Notes under the pieces: generated by a model
Databases searched by the model: none
Told to the model about the DNA's origin: nothing
The model's input: the letters and a program-made list of their open reading frames with translations, nothing else
Shown: in pieces, positions 30,926 to 42,100 of the stretch
How the letters are laid out: each line of letters opens with the position of its first letter
How positions within the stretch are numbered: the first letter of the stretch is position 1
Assembly (NCBI GenBank): GCA_036245525.1
Contig: BTPG01000003.1
Span: 192,368,164-192,432,163, forward strand
DNA length: 64,000 nt
Source: Semisulcospira habei
Lineage: Eukaryota; Mollusca; Gastropoda; Semisulcospiridae
Direction of reading: 5' to 3'
Made by a program: the position numbers and the translations under genes

Positions 30926-31194
30926 ACCAGGCATGGACTTAAAAGCCTAAAGCTTATCCTCTTCTACAATTGATTTCATGGTTTACTGGTGTGCGTAATA
31001 CTGAGTCTGACCTGTATTTCTATGTGTCTGGATCAGTACCACTGTTCGCCCCTAGTACTGGTAGTAATGTGTCGGTCCCATTTGGCAATGCCACTTTTAA
31101 TTCCACCATAATTATGTTTCTGCCCCATGTTATTGATTTATCCACAGAATGCCATGTGCTGTCAACAGTATATACATGATGTGTCTGAACATTG

Positions 31195-31426
31195 TTAACC
31201 CTTATCATTTGGAATACACCTGCGTGTGAAATAAGTTTGACTAAAATAGTTCAAGGGTAGTGCCAGAATAGCTTGGCGCCTAGAGGCGCCAAGCTATTCT
31301 GGCACCACCCTTGAACGAAAGCCATTGGTCTATATCCTTATCTGTAACAGTGTAAGTACAGTAATGTAGCTTGCATATGACAGTGTACAAATTTGAAGCT
31401 TTTAGCCTCAGTGTGATATGGGTTAA
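31195..31426. mobile_element. Long-hairpin TTAA element
   Basis: TTAACCC at 31195 and GGGTTAA at 31426. The arms meet at CTTGGCGCC/TAGA/GGCGCCAAG (about 31272-31295). Confidence 0.82.
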
Positions 31427-32230
31427 TCAGCACATGACATTCTGTAGATAAAACTAATGACATTAATGTGTAAAACCTAAGGCTAAACCAGACCATAAAT
31501 TATTTAGAAGTAGATTACGTAATTTGTCATTTTCGTTGCTTCACAGCAGGTTAGCTTTGGATTAAGGTCCTTAGTGTATTGCGATACCTGGCAGCCACAA
31601 GTCAGACTGTGAGCCATAAGTCAGTCTGTGGTGTTCACTAAATGTGCTGAAATTACATGGGCTTGTGAAGAAGGAAAAAAAACACCCAACAGGGTTGCAA
31701 AATGTCTTCAGGCTGGCTTGCTCAGGCCACTGCCCAAGGACCTTTTGCTCACTGGTAATTCACTTGGGAGTCAAAAACTGACCTCTTTATGTTATTTCGC
31801 GATATAATTATGGCACTTTATACTGAGTCTGATCTGTATGCCCTCTTTCTATTTTAAATGTAATATTTATGTGTTGGGTGGGATGTACGACCCAAGAGTT
31901 TAGTTTTCAGCAGAAACACTGGTTCATGTTTTTGTACATGAGAAAACTGTGTTTATTTGTAAAATCATGTGTGCAATTTTGTCAGGAAAAGCGTTTGGAT
32001 TGAAAACTCTTACAGTGGTTTTGGTTGTAATTCTTAATGGTATATTGCATGTCACATTTTCTGCAGTGTATTGTCTCCTGATTTGTTATTTGTTGAATAT
32101 TTCAACATACGTTATGGGTGTTGTAGCATTGTGTTTGTTGTGTTTTGAGTCAAGAACAAACATGTATGTACCATGCTTTAGTCACATCGAAAATGAAATA
32201 ACAGGCACACAGTGTTGTCAGCATTGCATA
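31427..32230. other. AT-rich DNA, nothing recognised
   Basis: Short open frames only, with no splice or family support. Confidence 0.4.
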
Positions 32231-32300
32231 TTAACCCTCTTTTGCCTGCAGCCTCTATTACTGTTTACAGCACTGGTGGCTGCACACACAAGGGGGTTAA
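32231..32300. repeat. TGCATGCAGCC palindrome, TTAA on both sides
   Basis: Exactly 70 bp from TTAACCCTC to GGGGGTTAA, with loop TACTGTTTACAG. Shows the full extent of the family. Confidence 0.75.
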
Positions 32301-32599
32301 AAAGTTGCAGAATGCTGTGATACCACGACTAACCTTGAAATGTTTTATGTTTATGGGGTTTGTGAGCAAGAAAATCGACTTTTTGGTGTGCGAAAATGTT
32401 CCTGAAAGTTTTGTTGCAAATAATATTTGCAAGAGAGGTATAATAATTTATCATAATGTGTAGGCTTCTGTTACTAATATCAGACTCAACAATACACACA
32501 AACAGCTCTGAAAAGAATGAAAATGCCGACAGAAGGTGCACATGAAATAAACTGGACACGGTGAAGGCAGCATTTTTCTCTCTCGTTTATTTAACTGTA

Positions 32600-32660
32600 A
32601 TGTGCATGCAGCCACTGATTTTTTTTTCCAGTACCAGTGGATGTACAAAAGGGGGTTAGA
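32600..32660. repeat. TGCATGCAGCC palindrome, loop replaced by T run
   Basis: GTGCATGCAGCCACTG, then a T run, then CAGTACCAGTGG and AAAGGGGGTTA. Confidence 0.6.
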
Positions 32661-32837
32661 ACACACTGGAACACAGTGCAAAAGCAAACATTGTACATAT
32701 CCACACACTTGATGTTTGCTTACCTCCGTGCACATCTCAAACCCCTTTACTGCCAACTGACACAGATTGTGCTCTGAAATCTTTATCTCAATGCCAAGGA
32801 GCCTCATCCATCCAAAGAACATGGATACAAAGTGGGG

Positions 32838-32905
32838 TCAGCAAGAGGCATTGATCTACATGAGCCCCTGCAACTGCAGGAGTTCATGAAGATCTGTGGA
32901 AATGC
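32838..32905. repeat. Short hairpin (TCATGAGCCC family)
   Basis: CAGCAAGAGGCATTGATCTA then ATGAGCCCCTGCAAC, mirrored by GCAGGAGTTCATGAAGATC. Related copies at about 33568, 39190 and 39590. Confidence 0.5.
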
Positions 32906-33438
32906 AGTCGTGGGGTTAAATGTATTAAGTTTGTTGCGGCTTCTGTTGCTGTCAGTTCTACTGCCACAGAGTCTGTTGTAACCAATCCAACTTTTCATCA
33001 AAGGAAAATAAAATCTTACAGTTGTGTGCTCTTACTGATGTTTTTTATTTTTTAGCAGCAAGTCTCATCATTAATTTAATGTTATCGGCGAAGATCATAA
33101 AATTAGATTATTTATGTATTTTGGGTTTTCCTGTGTGTATATGCATCTCCTATAGGCAGCTATAAAATCCTTTTGGTTGCGAAGGCAGATAACTCTGAAC
33201 TTGAAAGTTCAAAGTTACTTGCCTTGGAAACCAAGACGCTATAAAGGTAGTAATCACGGTATGTGATGTCCCATGTTTCTGCTGTTGTCATATACATTTT
33301 TTTTTGTATTCATGGTAGAACATGCAGTAGGTTTCTTAATTTTTTTTTTTTTTTTTTTTGCGGACACGCAAACAGGCCGTTTTGATCATATTTTGATTTG
33401 TGTTTGTGTAGAAAGCATTGCATGGCACATGCAGATGT

Positions 33439-33508
33439 GTGTGCTGATCTGTAATTTTGGACCCTGTGGCTGAATGCTGTAAGATCCACAATCACCGACT
33501 GGCACACA
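33439..33508. repeat. Hairpin of the GTGCTGGTCTGTGATTTTGG family
   Basis: GTGTGCTGATCTGTAATTTT, then GGACC, with a mirror arm through AGATCCACAATCACCG. Related copies at 35312, 36065, 46148 and 63761. Confidence 0.55.
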
Positions 33509-33667
33509 TGCCAGCCAACAGTCATAGCTCCCTCATTTTAGGGAATAAAGAAAATATTGGTGTGAATGTAGTCAGCAAGATGCATGGATTCTCATGAGCC
33601 CCCGCCATCACACTGGGCTTATGAGGATCTTTGCCTCATGTAAATGGGATTGGCTGGCTCTTGCATC

Positions 33668-33739
33668 TTAACGCCATTGTACATGCAGCCACCAGTATTG
33701 TTTACTTACAACAGTAGTGGATGCATGCACAAGGGGTTA
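33668..33739. repeat. TGCATGCAGCC palindrome
   Basis: TTAACGCCATTGTACATGCA, then GCCACCAGTATTG, with its mirror ending ATGCATGCACAAGGGGTTA. Confidence 0.65.
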
Positions 33740-33947
33740 CATTTTATTCTACTGAAAGCCATAGTTTTACGTGGATAAAAGTTCACTTTTGTAAGCATAG
33801 ATGTACACAAATGCGCGCACAGACAAACATGCGTGCACACACACATGCCATTAGTCATGGATGTAAATTGTGTATAAATACAATATCTGGAATGTGTGTG
33901 ACCTGAATTGTTATCTCTTTTACTTCCAGTGCCAATGCCCCCACCCG

Positions 33948-34317
33948 GGTCTGCCCTGGGGGACTTGGGTGGGGTTAGGTATTTTTTAGTTCCCAGGGTC
34001 ACCCTGGTCAGCCCCACAGGGTGGGTTTTTCTCTCTATTCTGGGGCATGTGTTTCTGTCTACCCTTTGCCCATTCACCTGTATTTGCCTTTTTAAAACTC
34101 TCCTTACTGTCTGCACTGCCTGTAGCTCTTGATATTGGATGTGTGTTGCTAAATGGTCTTAGCTTTATTTAGGCCCTATGTGTTAGGTTTATTTAATGTA
34201 TTTGACCGGCTGGCGACATACATTCAATGTTCTGTTTAGTTGGTTTTTTTTCACAAGCAGTGCAGGCACGTCCTGAGAAGGCCTTGTTGCTGTCGGGACG
34301 CTAAGCAATGTACAATC
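33948..34317 (+). mobile_element. SINE-like 390 bp repeat, copy 2
   Basis: Same family as 30534-30925. Starts ACCCGGGTCTGCCCTGGGG and ends CTAAGCAATGTACAATC. Confidence 0.75.
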
Positions 34318-34486
34318 CAGTGCCAATGGGTGGGGGGGGGGTGGGGGGGGGGGGGGGGAGTGTATTGCCTGATTACTTAATTAGGCAACAACAGGTTAAT
34401 CAGGTAACAACTACTCCTGATTTACCGTGATTGATCTACTCCGAGTTACTTGTACATTGTGCTTGGAAGGAAATGTTATCCCACTT

Positions 34487-34545
34487 ATGCAAACAGCCAT
34501 TGGTACTGTATACTGATGGCTGCGTGCACAAAGGGGCTATAGTAT
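34487..34545. repeat. TGCATGCAGCC palindrome, diverged
   Basis: TTATGCAAACAGCCATTGG and its mirror TGGCTGCGTGCACAAAGGGG. A long G-rich run lies just upstream (34330-34360). Confidence 0.55.
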
Positions 34546-34664
34546 CAACCCATTGGCCCTACAAGTGGAAAGCGTCTTATGATGGATATTGTTTGGTGAA
34601 CTAGTGTGGTCCCGTGTCTTGATATGTTGCTGTACGTCACGTACCATGCACATTTCTTTCGCTT

Positions 34665-34742
34665 TTAACCCCCTTTCTGTGCATGCAGCCACCAGTAGTG
34701 TGTACAATGCTGATAGCTTCATGCACAGCACAGAAGGTTTAC
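34665..34742. repeat. TGCATGCAGCC palindrome
   Basis: TTAACCCCCTTTCTGTGCAT, then GCAGCCACCAGTAG, with a mirror arm reading GATAGCTTCATGCACAGC. Confidence 0.6.
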
Positions 34743-35247
34743 TGTAAGCTTCAGTTGCAGGTGATGGATTGACTACTAAGGTGCTGGACTAATCAGACAC
34801 TGCCCTTGAGCGACAGGTTTGTGTTGAGAAACATGACTACAAGCAATAGTTTTGATTAGTAGTACAGTTGTATCAATCTCTTGGTTATTTTTATGATACA
34901 TGAGACACCAAGAGAGAGATCATGATAACCTGAGATCACATCAGTTGACCTAAGCCTGTTTCTTGACCCCTCACAGTTGACCCATCTCCTGTGACATTGC
35001 TTTTGAAGTCAGACGGATACAATAGCATGTTTCAGGCATTGCTTTGCCAGGAATCACACAAGTACGCATTCGAGTCTGTTATAATCGGGGAATCAGAGGG
35101 TGTGGTGAAACAAGCTTTTATGTGTATCTCGCGCTTTCTTGAATAAATGTTGTCTAATTTAGAAAGGTTTTGTGTTTTCATTTGGACATTGTTTCATAGT
35201 TTGTTTTTGCGGCAGGCAGTATGCCTTATTATCTGGCTGGCTGGCTG
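34743..35247. other. AT-rich DNA, nothing recognised
   Basis: No supported frame or repeat. Confidence 0.4.
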
Positions 35248-35309
35248 TAATCCCGATGCAGCCGTGGTACTGTTTACGGTACCGGTGGCTGCATGCACCA
35301 GAGGATTAA
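35248..35309. repeat. TGCATGCAGCC palindrome
   Basis: Left arm CGATGCAGCCGTGGTACTG, then TTTA, then the mirror arm CGGTACCGGTGGCTGCATGC ending in TTAA at 35306. Confidence 0.7.
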
Positions 35310-35311
35310 TG

Positions 35312-35365
35312 TGTCTGGTCAGCGATTTTGAACTTACGGTTTAAAATCACAAACCAGCAAACATT
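35312..35365. repeat. Hairpin of the GTGCTGGTCTGTGATTTTGG family
   Basis: GTGTCTGGTCAGCGATTTTG and its mirror TTTAAAATCACAAACCAGCA. A second diverged copy lies at 36065-36130 (GTGCTGGTCGGCGATTCTTA). Confidence 0.55.
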
Positions 35366-35814
35366 GTAATCTATCTTTGTTCAAACTTAGGCTGATAAGA
35401 ACCTTGCATTTTGTTGTTGATGTATGTAGGTTTATGACAATATGAGTGTATGCACACACTGGGACTAAACACAAAATTACAATCATCAGGACACATATCA
35501 CTATCAGACACAACCACATACATCACTAATGCATACATTACATACAGCAAATCTGGTAAATTTCTCCAACTGCTTGTTTCTTTGACTTGGCTATATGTCA
35601 TTATTTTCCATTGCATCATTTTTATTTTTGTAATGAAAGCACTTTACACTTTTGTTTAAGTCATCCCTGTTATTTCCAAATTACGCATCTGGTCGACCTG
35701 CAGCAACCAGCACTCTGACTGCACTGATCTCAGGCTTAATGTCATTTCCCAGTTGTATTCTGGCAACAAACAAAAACTCTGTTCATCCCCATGGAGCCAC
35801 AAGAAGCTCTAATG

Positions 35815-35966
35815 TTAAACCATAAAGCCCGGACACGCTACCAGGATGTGGATCGACCATGATAGTTTAAGGGTGGTGTCAGAATAGCTTGGCGCCTGTT
35901 GTCAGGCATTTCTGAACCCACCATTAAACTATCGTGGCCAATCTGTCTCCAGGGTATAATGAGCTG
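35815..35966. mobile_element. Long-hairpin TTAA element, partly eroded
   Basis: Contains GATCGACCATGATAGTTTAA and GTGTCAGAATAGCTTGGCGC; the mirror arm is damaged (TTTCTGAACCCACC). Confidence 0.65.
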
Positions 35967-36600
35967 AAATGCACAGAATATTATATAACCCCCACCATCC
36001 CAACCCTGCCACCTTCCCCCCCCCCACACCCCCACCCCCTATTGGAATGCTTAGCATGCATATAGATGAGTGCTGGTCGGCGATTCTTACGGTTCTCAGC
36101 TGTAAGGTCCAAACTCACAAACCAGCACAAACACCTTGATTATACACCATAATGGGAGACAGAAAACAACAGCATGCACTTACTGTTGTGTTCGTTTACC
36201 GTAGGGATTATCTGGCTGAGCCATTATGATTTTTCCCGGTCTGTGTCTCTTGTCACAGTATAGGGTCACAACCGTTTCCGGCAGATCCATCTGCAACAGG
36301 TTTGGCAGTATTCATATCGATGCAATACTGAACACGTCTCCCTCAATTCGCTACAGCTCTCAACGCGTAGCGCTCGTGAAACGTAGTGTTTACGGGATTC
36401 AGCCATGTAAGGGGAGAGGGGGTCCCGACAGGCACCATGCTAAAGTGACGCAATCCTCGAACTATCATGGTACATCCATGTTGTATCTAAGTGTATCTTG
36501 CTTCTATAGCTTGACTTACTCCCTCTGCCGACTGTGTGTCAAATACCGAGCTAGTGAGTGACGGACCCGCTCCGCTGAGTCATATTACTCCCCAGAATGA

Positions 36601-38040
36601 AACAAGATCAGGATTTTATCCCAAAGTCTACCGTATTGTTTGGAGTTCAGATGCATTTATCTTTTAGAAACATTCAGGGTTGTTCATATTTGTAGGCTTA
36701 TAATTTTTATCTTGATCCATTTCCCTCCTCTCTAAGCCAACAGCTGATCAACACACGTCGGCGCACACATGTAAAGACGGACACACGACGCTTCCCGCCA
36801 TTAGTATGCTCTGTGGGCTCGTGTAGCGACAGGAATCTATCTCCTTCTACTCTAACCCACCCTCTGATCCACACACACTGGCACACAGAAATAAAGACGG
36901 ACACAGGGCGATTCCCGCCATTCGTATGCTCCGTGGTCTGTCGTAGCATAGCTATTCTGAAGAAGAAGAATAGCACGAGCAGAGAAATGACTGACGTCAC
37001 TTCAAGTTCACGTCATGGCATCATTAGTTCCACGACGCTGTGTCCATAGTGACAACTCGATGTTATACGTCACTCATCGCAGTACTAACATTTGACGTAT
37101 CAGAGAACCAACTTTGCAATTCAATTTTCTTGCTGATTTTCACGCCTAGGGCTTACAGGTCACAGTTTGACCTAATCCTATCCCAGGGCTGGAACAAACA
37201 GAAGGCTTATGCAAACACTGTTATGAAAAATCATGCGGGTATTAATGAGAAGATATTTTTTTCATAAAAGAAAAATTAAAGTTATGTTAGCTGTTTTACA
37301 AATGACTCCTAAAAAGTGGTGCAGAACATTGTCTGATTTTCACACCTAGGGCATACAGGTCACAATTGACCTAATCATACCCGACAGCCGAGACAAACTG
37401 TACGCTTATGTAAATACCGTATACGTTTTTTTTTCATTAAAAAAAAAGATTCAATTGTTTTAAGATTAACCCATATAATTCGTGAAATTAATCCCAAAAA
37501 ACATGAAAATATATATATATTTTTTAAAAATATTTAATTATCACTCAAAAAGTTCTAGAGGTACAATGCTGGTTGACGAACTCATTCAATATCTCCCTTT
37601 TATCTAGCTATAAGCAAAATATCTAGTAAAAAATAAGAAAAATTACGGACTCCAGTGTGGATTAACAGGTTTTGTGAAACAGCATCTTAATCAAAAAATC
37701 GAAAAAAAGGGTCCCGAGATAATTCTTTTAGGGACAAGATCCTAAAATTTCAAGCTTGTCCGTCCTGAAACGCGGGCTCTAGTCGCTGTCACATACACAC
37801 ACTCATTCCTGTCGCTACTCCAGCCCTCAGAGTAGTAATGGCTGGAAGCGCCGTGTGTCCGTCAGTCTTTATTTGTGTGTGCCGGCGTGTGTGTTGATCA
37901 GAGAGTCAGGTTTAGAGAGTAAGGAAATGGATCAGAAGGATAAGCTTAAAAATATGAACAACTGTGAATGTTCCTGAAAGAAAAGCGCACGTGAGCTTCA
38001 ACCAATACGGTAGACTTTGCGATTAAATCCTCATCTTGTT
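36601..38040. mobile_element. Foldback element with about 240 bp inverted arms
   Basis: The left arm 36601-36840 reads AACAAGATCAGGATTTTATC, then GTCTACCGTATTG, then GTTGTTCATATTTGTA, then GATCCATTTCC, then a GACGGACACACG segment. The right arm (about 37800-38040) is its reverse complement, ending CCTCATCTTGTT. The left arm's inner part is followed by a second diverged copy of a 120 bp unit (GACGGACACAGGGCGATTCC). The AT-rich interior has two direct copies of CTAGGGCWTACAGGTCACA (about 37145 and 37345). No transposase. Confidence 0.75.
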
Positions 38041-38390
38041 AAATAGGAGATATTTCAACATCAGAATCAGGTCAAGGACAAAAGGTAGAGACCCTTGACA
38101 GCGAGGACAGCTCTCACATAGAAGGGACTTTGTGGGTTATGATTCATCCCATCTTGTTATGTTTCACGACGCACTCTTTTCCTTCACTGCCAGATTACGA
38201 AGATGACCGCGAAAAAATGCAATCTGACGGAGAACCGAAATAAACGCCATATACGCATCATTATTCTAGGGCATATCCCACCCTCTTGTCATCGGGCCCA
38301 CATCCACCGCCGTTGCCGCCCGGCGCACAGCAGACTACCGACATCGGCCCGATGACCTTTTAGCCTCACCGCAGGGAGGAAGTAGCTCAC

Positions 38391-38573
38391 CTCTGGCAGC
38401 CGTCTGGCTACTGGTCTGGGGTTTAAACAGTCCTCGATATGCAGCCGTTGCCATGGCCTCTTTCTGTCGAGCACCGTCAGCCCGTAGCGACCTCTATCGA
38501 CAATGGACACCTGGGTCAGCACCGACATGGGTGGTCGCACTGTACTTCGTTGGAAACTCATCCTGTTTTTGAA
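38391..38573 (-). CDS. Candidate exon, unknown protein (61 codons)
   Basis: Acceptor ccttttttgtag-like tract before 38573, donor GTGAGC after 38391, 183 bases open in phase 0. It contains ATG at 38561 and encodes MSFQRSTVRPPMSVLTQVSI, then a basic segment with DRKRPWQRLHIEDCLNPRP. It lies downstream of the stop of the gene ending at 38952, so it is either the start of another minus-strand gene or an alternative exon. No partner exon was found further left. Part of the flank (38290-38360) is a hairpin related to 46255-46325. Confidence 0.45.
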
Positions 38574-38620
38574 CTACAAAAAGGAGAACGATGACTGAGT
38601 ACAAGAAGAATGATTACCGC

Positions 38621-38746
38621 CATTGTACTATCATAGTCGATTTACCAAACTCCCAAATTTGTAAATTCGACCCCGCCGCCACTCAGCGGGTCGAATTTCA
38701 CAAATTTGTGAGTTGGCGGTAAATCGACTATGATGATAGTACAATG
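38621..38746. repeat. 126 bp hairpin
   Basis: CATTGTACTATCATAGTCGA (38621) mirrored at TCGACTATGATGATAGTACA (to 38746), with inner arms around AAATTTGT and CCCGC/GCGGG. It sits about 50 bases upstream of the 38573 acceptor. Confidence 0.85.
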
Positions 38747-38951
38747 ACTCACTCAGTCAACCCACTCTCATCAGCGCTATACTAATCCACCACCACCACC
38801 ACCACCACCACCAGCGACAATAACAAAACAGAACCCTCCACTGAACTGACTACACATCCAGTCAACAGCTCTAACCACATTTGAGGCGTGCTGCATTTGG
38901 CTGCTTTTACTAATGCCGCGTATCCGGATAGTGCAGCACGTCTCGAATGGG

Positions 38952-39116
38952 TTATTCTGTGCAGTAATAACGGAATGCCTTGGCTTTGAGCTCGTTTTCT
39001 CGGGCTTTTTGCTCCCTCTCCTGTCGCTCCTTAAACTCCTGCTCTGCTGTCTTTTTATTTGGCACCTTCTTTTTCGTCTTCTTCTGGCATTTGGTTCGAG
39101 CAGCCGTGAATATGAC
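38952..39116 (-). CDS. Last exon of the unrecognised gene
   Basis: Acceptor ctttttccatgtag before 39116. 54 codons and stop TAA at 38952-38954. It encodes VIFTAARTKCQKKTKKKVPN followed by a charged helix, EQEFKERQEREQKAREN. Confidence 0.7.
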   Translation of the reverse strand, partial: VIFTAARTKCQKKTKKKVPNKKTAEQEFKERQEREQKARENELKAKAFRYYCTE

Positions 39117-42100
39117 CTACATGGAAAAAGGAGACAAGACAAATCAGTAGAATTGTCAGGACCACAATAACAGTTTCGGCATGACATATGGGTGATCACG
39201 AGATCCTCATGTGCTGGCCCCTGCAACTGCGAGAGATGCACATAAGGATCTATACCTACTGCATTTCAGTGTTCCCTATTGTGTTCCGTCAGTGAAAGGG
39301 TTATCGCTACGTTTCGGTGGTGGATGAAGGCCGGGAATGGTAGATGCATGGGGCTTGTGAGGGCCTACGCCTCTAGTCTTTGAGTTGGGTAGCGTTCGCT
39401 GTGTTCTGGCGGTAAAGGGGTTAAAGGGGGTTATACATATTCTTCTTTGGTTTTTGGCAGAATAGTGAGGTTTTGTTTGAAACAAACGACTACCAACGAC
39501 GAACGAGAGCGCTTGATTGTCAGTCACAGCCTCACCGTGGCCCCAATAGCCGGCTTCTATCATAAGCATAGAAACACCCCAAACATCTCCAAGCGGCATA
39601 GATTCTCATGAGCCCTAAGGGCTCATGAGAATCTATGCCTCTTAGAGATGTTTAGGGTCAATTGTCTATGCGTATGGAACAAGCTGGTCATCCGCGGTGA
39701 CTTCGTTCTCGTTTCGGCGTTGTTCCGCAGTGGTACCAAATGAAACATCACTAATAGCAACCGCTTACACGTCATACTGTATAATGCGTGAACTAGCAGA
39801 CGGTCTTCGGCAATAGGAAGTACGGCAACGGCAAAACAACGTCACCTGTTTCAGTCGACGAAAAGCCGGAGTGGCGACTATGTTCGGACGGACACTAACC
39901 GGCAAGACAACGAGGTCGCCTTTTTTTTACTCCACCGGTTGTTGGGCGTCAAATGAGTGCCTTTGACCTACTTCTAGTCTGATTTGTGGAATATCTCTCT
40001 TACCGATTCATTGATGATAGTGCAAGCAGGACAGTCGCACCAAGGGTAAGCGGGTTTGCCCCTTCCGTCTATGATCTGCACGTGCATTTTGCGGGGAAGG
40101 TGCTCGTGCCACACCTTTTCTTCTGGCTTCATTGCGTGCGACGTCAGACTGTCTTCATTTTCAGACTGACACAAAAAAATGGGATTTAATTAACCCTTTT
40201 TTGAGTCAGTGTCGGTAGCGGTTGGAGTCGCGATGATTCCTACACAAATCATAGCGACTAAAACCGCTACCGACACGCTGCAAGGGTTAATTAACGTCTT
40301 GTAATACCGGTACTGAAATACATTCTAATACGAGTCAGTTTGCGGTTTTTGTTATAATATTTTTTTCCGTCCACTGCCGGATTACTTACTTACTTACGCC
40401 TGTCACCCCTACCCGGGTATAGGCCGTCGACGAGAGACCTCCAGCAACTCCTGTCCTGTGCTTCTCCTTCCATTCTACTCCAGGTGGTTCCCAGTCTCTT
40501 GATGTCTGCTTGGAGGTCTCGACGCCAGGAGTTTCTCGGCCTACCTCTTTTCCTCTTTCCCTGGGGGTTCCATGACAATGCCTGCCTAGTGATACTGGAA
40601 GCTGGCTTTCTCAGACTGTGACCGATCCATCCCCATCTTCTTCGCCCAATTTCATTCTCTGCTGTTATCTGCTCTGTTCTCTCCCAGAGTCTGACGTTGC
40701 TGATCTTCTCTGGCCAGTGGATTTTCAAAATTCTTCTAAGGCAACTGTTCATGAAGGTCTGTACTCTGTTGACTGTGGTTTTTGTCAATCTCCATGTCTC
40801 TGCTCCATATAGGAGAACTGCTTTTACATTGGAGTTGAAAATCCGGACTTTGGTGTGTTGTGACAGCTCTCTGGAACTCCACACTTTTTTCAACTGGAGA
40901 AAGGCTGCTCTGGCTTTACCGATTCGTGCTCTGACATCTGCATCAGTGCCGCCTTTTTTGTCTATGATGCTCCCGAGATAGGTGAAGGACTCCACCTCCT
41001 CCAACGGGGTGCCAGCAAGCAAGACTGGTTCTTCCCTGGTTGCGTTCAGCCTCATTGTCTTTGTTTTCTGTTTGTGGATGGTGAGGCCCACTTGGGACGA
41101 GATGTCAGCAAGCCTCGTGGTCTTGTCCTGCATTTGTTGATGAGTGTGGGACAGTAATGCCAAGTCGTCCGCAAAATCGAGGTCGTCAAGCTGTGTCCAC
41201 AGTGTCCACTGTATTCCACTTCGTCTGTGCTCTGTGGTCATCTTCATGACCCAGTCTATGGCCAGTAGGAAGAGGAACGGAGACAGCAGACACCCCTGCC
41301 TGACACCAGTTCTGACCTGGAGCTCCCTGGTGAACTGCCCCCACTGCCGGATAATTATAAAGAATTAGAACAGTTTGCCTGAAGGTACCAGAGTGAAATT
41401 AATTAATTTTAACACCTTGACTGCGGCCGTCTGGGACTTTTCATCTATGCACCAGTTGCAGGAGATGGATCGACCATGATAATTCAAGGGCAGTGCCAGA
41501 TTAGCTTGGCGCCGACACTGAGGCGCCAAGCTAATCTGGCACTACCCTTGAATTACTAATGGTCGACCCATCTCCTGCTGTAGTGCTGTAGTGCGTCTGG
41601 GTTGAATGGGTTAACGCCGCGTACTGTTGCTTCCGATAAATTTAATAACTATAAACCAGCCAAGAGAGTTGAAAATGTGTCATGTTCTTGTGATATCGCT
41701 ACTCTCAGTCAAACACATTCACGAGGATTTCCTTGTTTATCTGTGACGTCACTCACTCTTAAAACGAGTTGGAAGCCGAGAGCCAAACTAGCAAGTTTTC
41801 TTCCAGCTCTGTTCAATCCAGGGCACTTGGTTTTATTTCAAAGTAGCAGTTCAGGGCAACGTGTACACGGCCTGGGTTGTCAGATGCATTTGAAAGAAAT
41901 ATCACTTTGTCAACAAAATGTGTAATGTAGGTCTATACATGTACTCACAAGCAAAAGAAACGCCGCAACATTTTAGTGTTTCCGATGATTTAAGAAATGT
42001 CGCGAAAGTGTTTCCGATGATTCCAAAAAGGTCGCATTTCTGTTGCTCGTCAGTGTAGTATTGTTCAAGTTAAAATCAGTTGAGTTCTCCCGAATATATA

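Noticed and set aside
32690..32822. Minus-strand exon ending at a GTAAGC donor near 32725 (peptide LLGIEIKISEHNLCQLAVKG)
   Set aside because: The donor is good, but no convincing acceptor or partner exon was found; kept only as a possibility.
30397..34132. Repeated frame containing FLVPRVTLVSPTGWVF
   Set aside because: It recurs because it lies in the SINE-like repeat; no evidence of selection on the protein.
40618..41368. Plus-strand frames across the LINE copy
   Set aside because: Antisense of the RTE-like RT; the same shadows recur opposite copy 2 at 47774-48545.
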